Assembly: GCA_963580245.1 (NCBI GenBank)
Contig: CAUZJO010000031.1
Coordinates: 1-35,708 of the forward strand
Reading direction: 5' to 3'
DNA: 35,708 bases
Origin: CAUZJO01 sp963580245
Lineage (GTDB): Bacteria; Sumerlaeota; Sumerlaeia; MVZB01
Shown here piece after piece: positions 34,568 through 35,708 of this stretch; position 1 is the stretch's first letter; the number at the start of each line of letters is the position of its first letter. The position numbers and the translations under genes are program-made. The notes beneath the pieces are model-generated. The model worked only from the letters and a program-made list of their open reading frames with translations. It was not told the origin of the DNA and ran no database searches.

Positions 34568-35047
34568 GTTTGAAATCAGTCCTATCGGGGAGATGACGCA
34601 TCGGCTAAATGTGACCAAAATAAGCCGATGAGGCTACACTTTACCACATGGGAGGGCCATTGGATAGAGATCCCTCGTCCTCGTCGCTCGTCCCGCGTCG
34701 GCGACTCGTGCTCGTGCTCGTGCTCGGTCCTTTTCTCTGGGTATGATCGAGGTGCGACACGGCGACCAGGCCAATTTCGATTACCATTACGAGCACGAGC
34801 ACGGACAGGCACTGGATTCACTAGACGTAGCGGCGTGGGAATGTCCCCCCGCATGCCTCCGGCCCTGACGGAAGCGCGAAAAGCCAAACCGTGTTAAAAC
34901 CCCCGAAAGGAGCGGGAAACTCTCGCGGCCCATAAGAAATCCTGCAACCTTCGCAAGCCGGCGGGCGACTATGGATTTGAGGGCCGGCATCGGCAAAGAC
35001 CACCGAGAACTGGTTTCAGAACACCGTTTCCGCGAAAGGATTTTGAG
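34568..35047. other. Intergenic region with inverted GAGCAC repeats
   Basis: This lies between the divergent exporter operon and the small membrane protein gene. CTCGTGCTCGTGCTCGTGCT (from 34705, ending at 34726) is opposed by CGAGCACGAGCACGG (34790-34804), preceded by TTCGATTACCATTA. The arms could pair over at least 13 bases around a 65-base loop. No coding frame with real character was seen in the rest. Confidence 0.5.
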
Positions 35048-35515
35048 ATGATATTGGTCGTGACCCCCGCGTTGGGTTGGAGTTGGCCCGCGTTGGTTCC
35101 CATCGTCGGGCTGGTGGCCGCGGTGCGGGGCTACAAGTTCCTGACCGATGACGCCCATTTCAAGTCGCGCCTGACGCGCAAGATGGAGAAGATGCGGCGC
35201 GAGAGCGTGGCGATCGACGAGGTTCTGACCGAGGTGATCGCCGATGAGATCGGCAACGAAGAACGCCTCAACTTCGAGCGCGACGACTTGATCCTGGTCT
35301 TTCGCAAGGACGCGCGCGGCAAGTTCTTCGTCGAGGTCGCCGGGCCGAAAAAGAAGACAAAGCTTGACCTGCGCATCCGCGCCGAAGAGTTCGCGTACGA
35401 GATCATTCGCAAGTTCGCCTATCACAAACTCGCCGAACAGCTCACCCACGCCGGTGCCACGATCGTCGAGAAGAAGATCGAAGATAACCGCATCACGCTT
35501 ATCGCCCGCAAGTGA
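35048..35515 (+). CDS. Small membrane-anchored protein of unknown function
   Basis: 155 residues, ATG at 35048 with AAAGGA 8 bases upstream. An N-terminal hydrophobic helix (about 8-27, GWSWPALVPIVGLVAAVRGY) is followed by a charged helical stretch (TRKMEKMRRESVAIDEVLTE) and a small alpha/beta-looking domain (ERDDLILVFRKDARGKFFVE, RAEEFAYEIIRKFAYHKLAE, GATIVEKKIEDNRITLIARK). No family recognised. It stands alone, with an IS element 70 bases downstream. Confidence 0.7.
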   Translation: MILVVTPALGWSWPALVPIVGLVAAVRGYKFLTDDAHFKSRLTRKMEKMRRESVAIDEVLTEVIADEIGNEERLNFERDDLILVFRKDARGKFFVEVAGPKKKTKLDLRIRAEEFAYEIIRKFAYHKLAEQLTHAGATIVEKKIEDNRITLIARK

Positions 35516-35584
35516 AGTTAATCCGAACCGGGTTGGGGCACTTTAGGTCCTGAGCTACGAGCTCTTCATTCTGAATCGTTAACC

Positions 35585-35708
35585 CATATTTCCCATTTGA
35601 GAAATAGAAAGTCATGGTATAATTTTTCAAATGGCCGATGAATAAAGGCTGAAGTCGATGTTCGAGCAGCAAGAGTTGAGAGATCTGATGGGTGAGAGCA
35701 AAAAAGAG
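35585..35708 (+). mobile_element. IS1380-family element, left end, running off the window
   Basis: 124 bases matching 16871-16994 except one position, including the TTGAGA/TATAAT promoter (35597-35623). Upstream sequence diverges at 35584, which marks the element edge. The rest, including the catalytic core, lies beyond the window. Confidence 0.8.
35658..35708 (+). CDS. IS1380-family transposase, N-terminal 17 residues (partial)
   Basis: MFEQQELRDLMGESKKE, identical to the start of the remnant at 16944. Cut by the window end. Family assignment rests on the longer remnant, whose FDPSVKMEFHGAK block is IS1380-like. Confidence 0.65.
   Translation, partial: MFEQQELRDLMGESKKE

Noticed and set aside
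16871..35708. Composite transposon bounded by the two IS copies
   Set aside because: The left copy lacks its right end, and the cargo is mainly housekeeping genes with native-looking composition.
1..35708. tRNA or rRNA genes
   Set aside because: No T-arm plus acceptor-stem pattern or rRNA-like conserved stretch was seen on either strand by eye; tRNAscan or Infernal would settle it.

Overview
The window reads as chromosomal DNA of a G+C-rich bacterium with a Gram-negative type of envelope. The signs are a periplasmic parvulin-type prolyl isomerase with an export signal, exported and surface-type proteins, and an MsbA/Mdl-type exporter pair. The gene mix (Agl23-type membrane glycosyltransferase, BNR-repeat surface protein, palindromic intergenic elements) would fit a planctomycete-like lineage or a related candidate phylum. 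No rRNA or tRNA is present, so I do not assign a taxon.

Layout, left to right. 93-2231 (-) is an exported BNR/sialidase-like repeat protein with a G+C-rich foreign-looking insert. 2383-6423 (-) holds a GH15 glucoamylase-like enzyme and a TraB/Tiki-like protein, with a possible small membrane ORF between them. 6716-8160 (-) is 5-formyltetrahydrofolate cyclo-ligase plus a sugar-1-phosphate/choline-phosphate type nucleotidyltransferase. A divergent MFS sugar porter (8363-9786, +) carries a frameshift. Between it and the convergent ApbE gene is a 330-base imperfect palindrome whose hairpins show compensatory base changes. 10126-15426 (-) is a cluster: copper P-type ATPase, Agl23-like glycosyltransferase, ApbE flavin transferase.

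15427-17402 is a lower-G+C, decayed patch. It holds a small exported protein split by an in-frame TAA, and an exported, C-terminally anchored protein whose two ends are separated by a remnant of an IS1380-family element. A second copy of the same IS end (123 of 124 bases identical, same orientation) starts at 35585 and runs off the window. From 17403 leftward-reading genes resume: phosphohexomutase, a dienelactone-hydrolase-fold protein lacking its nucleophile and histidine, a response regulator/RsbW-like kinase broken at a G8 run, an RluB/RsuA pseudouridine synthase, and ScpB.

From 24033 rightward: an orphan LolD/MacB-type ATPase, a NarL-type two-component pair with a coding overlap, a SurA-like prolyl isomerase, and PurD ending in a strong hairpin. 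A fragment of a LVIVD-type beta-propeller protein and a two-gene heterodimeric ABC exporter follow on the minus strand. The last gene is a small membrane-anchored protein of unknown function (35048-35515).

Most of the window is housekeeping and signalling. The most unusual material is the structured palindrome at 9787-10116, the IS-disrupted gene patch, the catalytically stripped hydrolase, the response regulator lacking its switch lysine, and the three genes broken by a single-base event, which may be real decay or assembly error.
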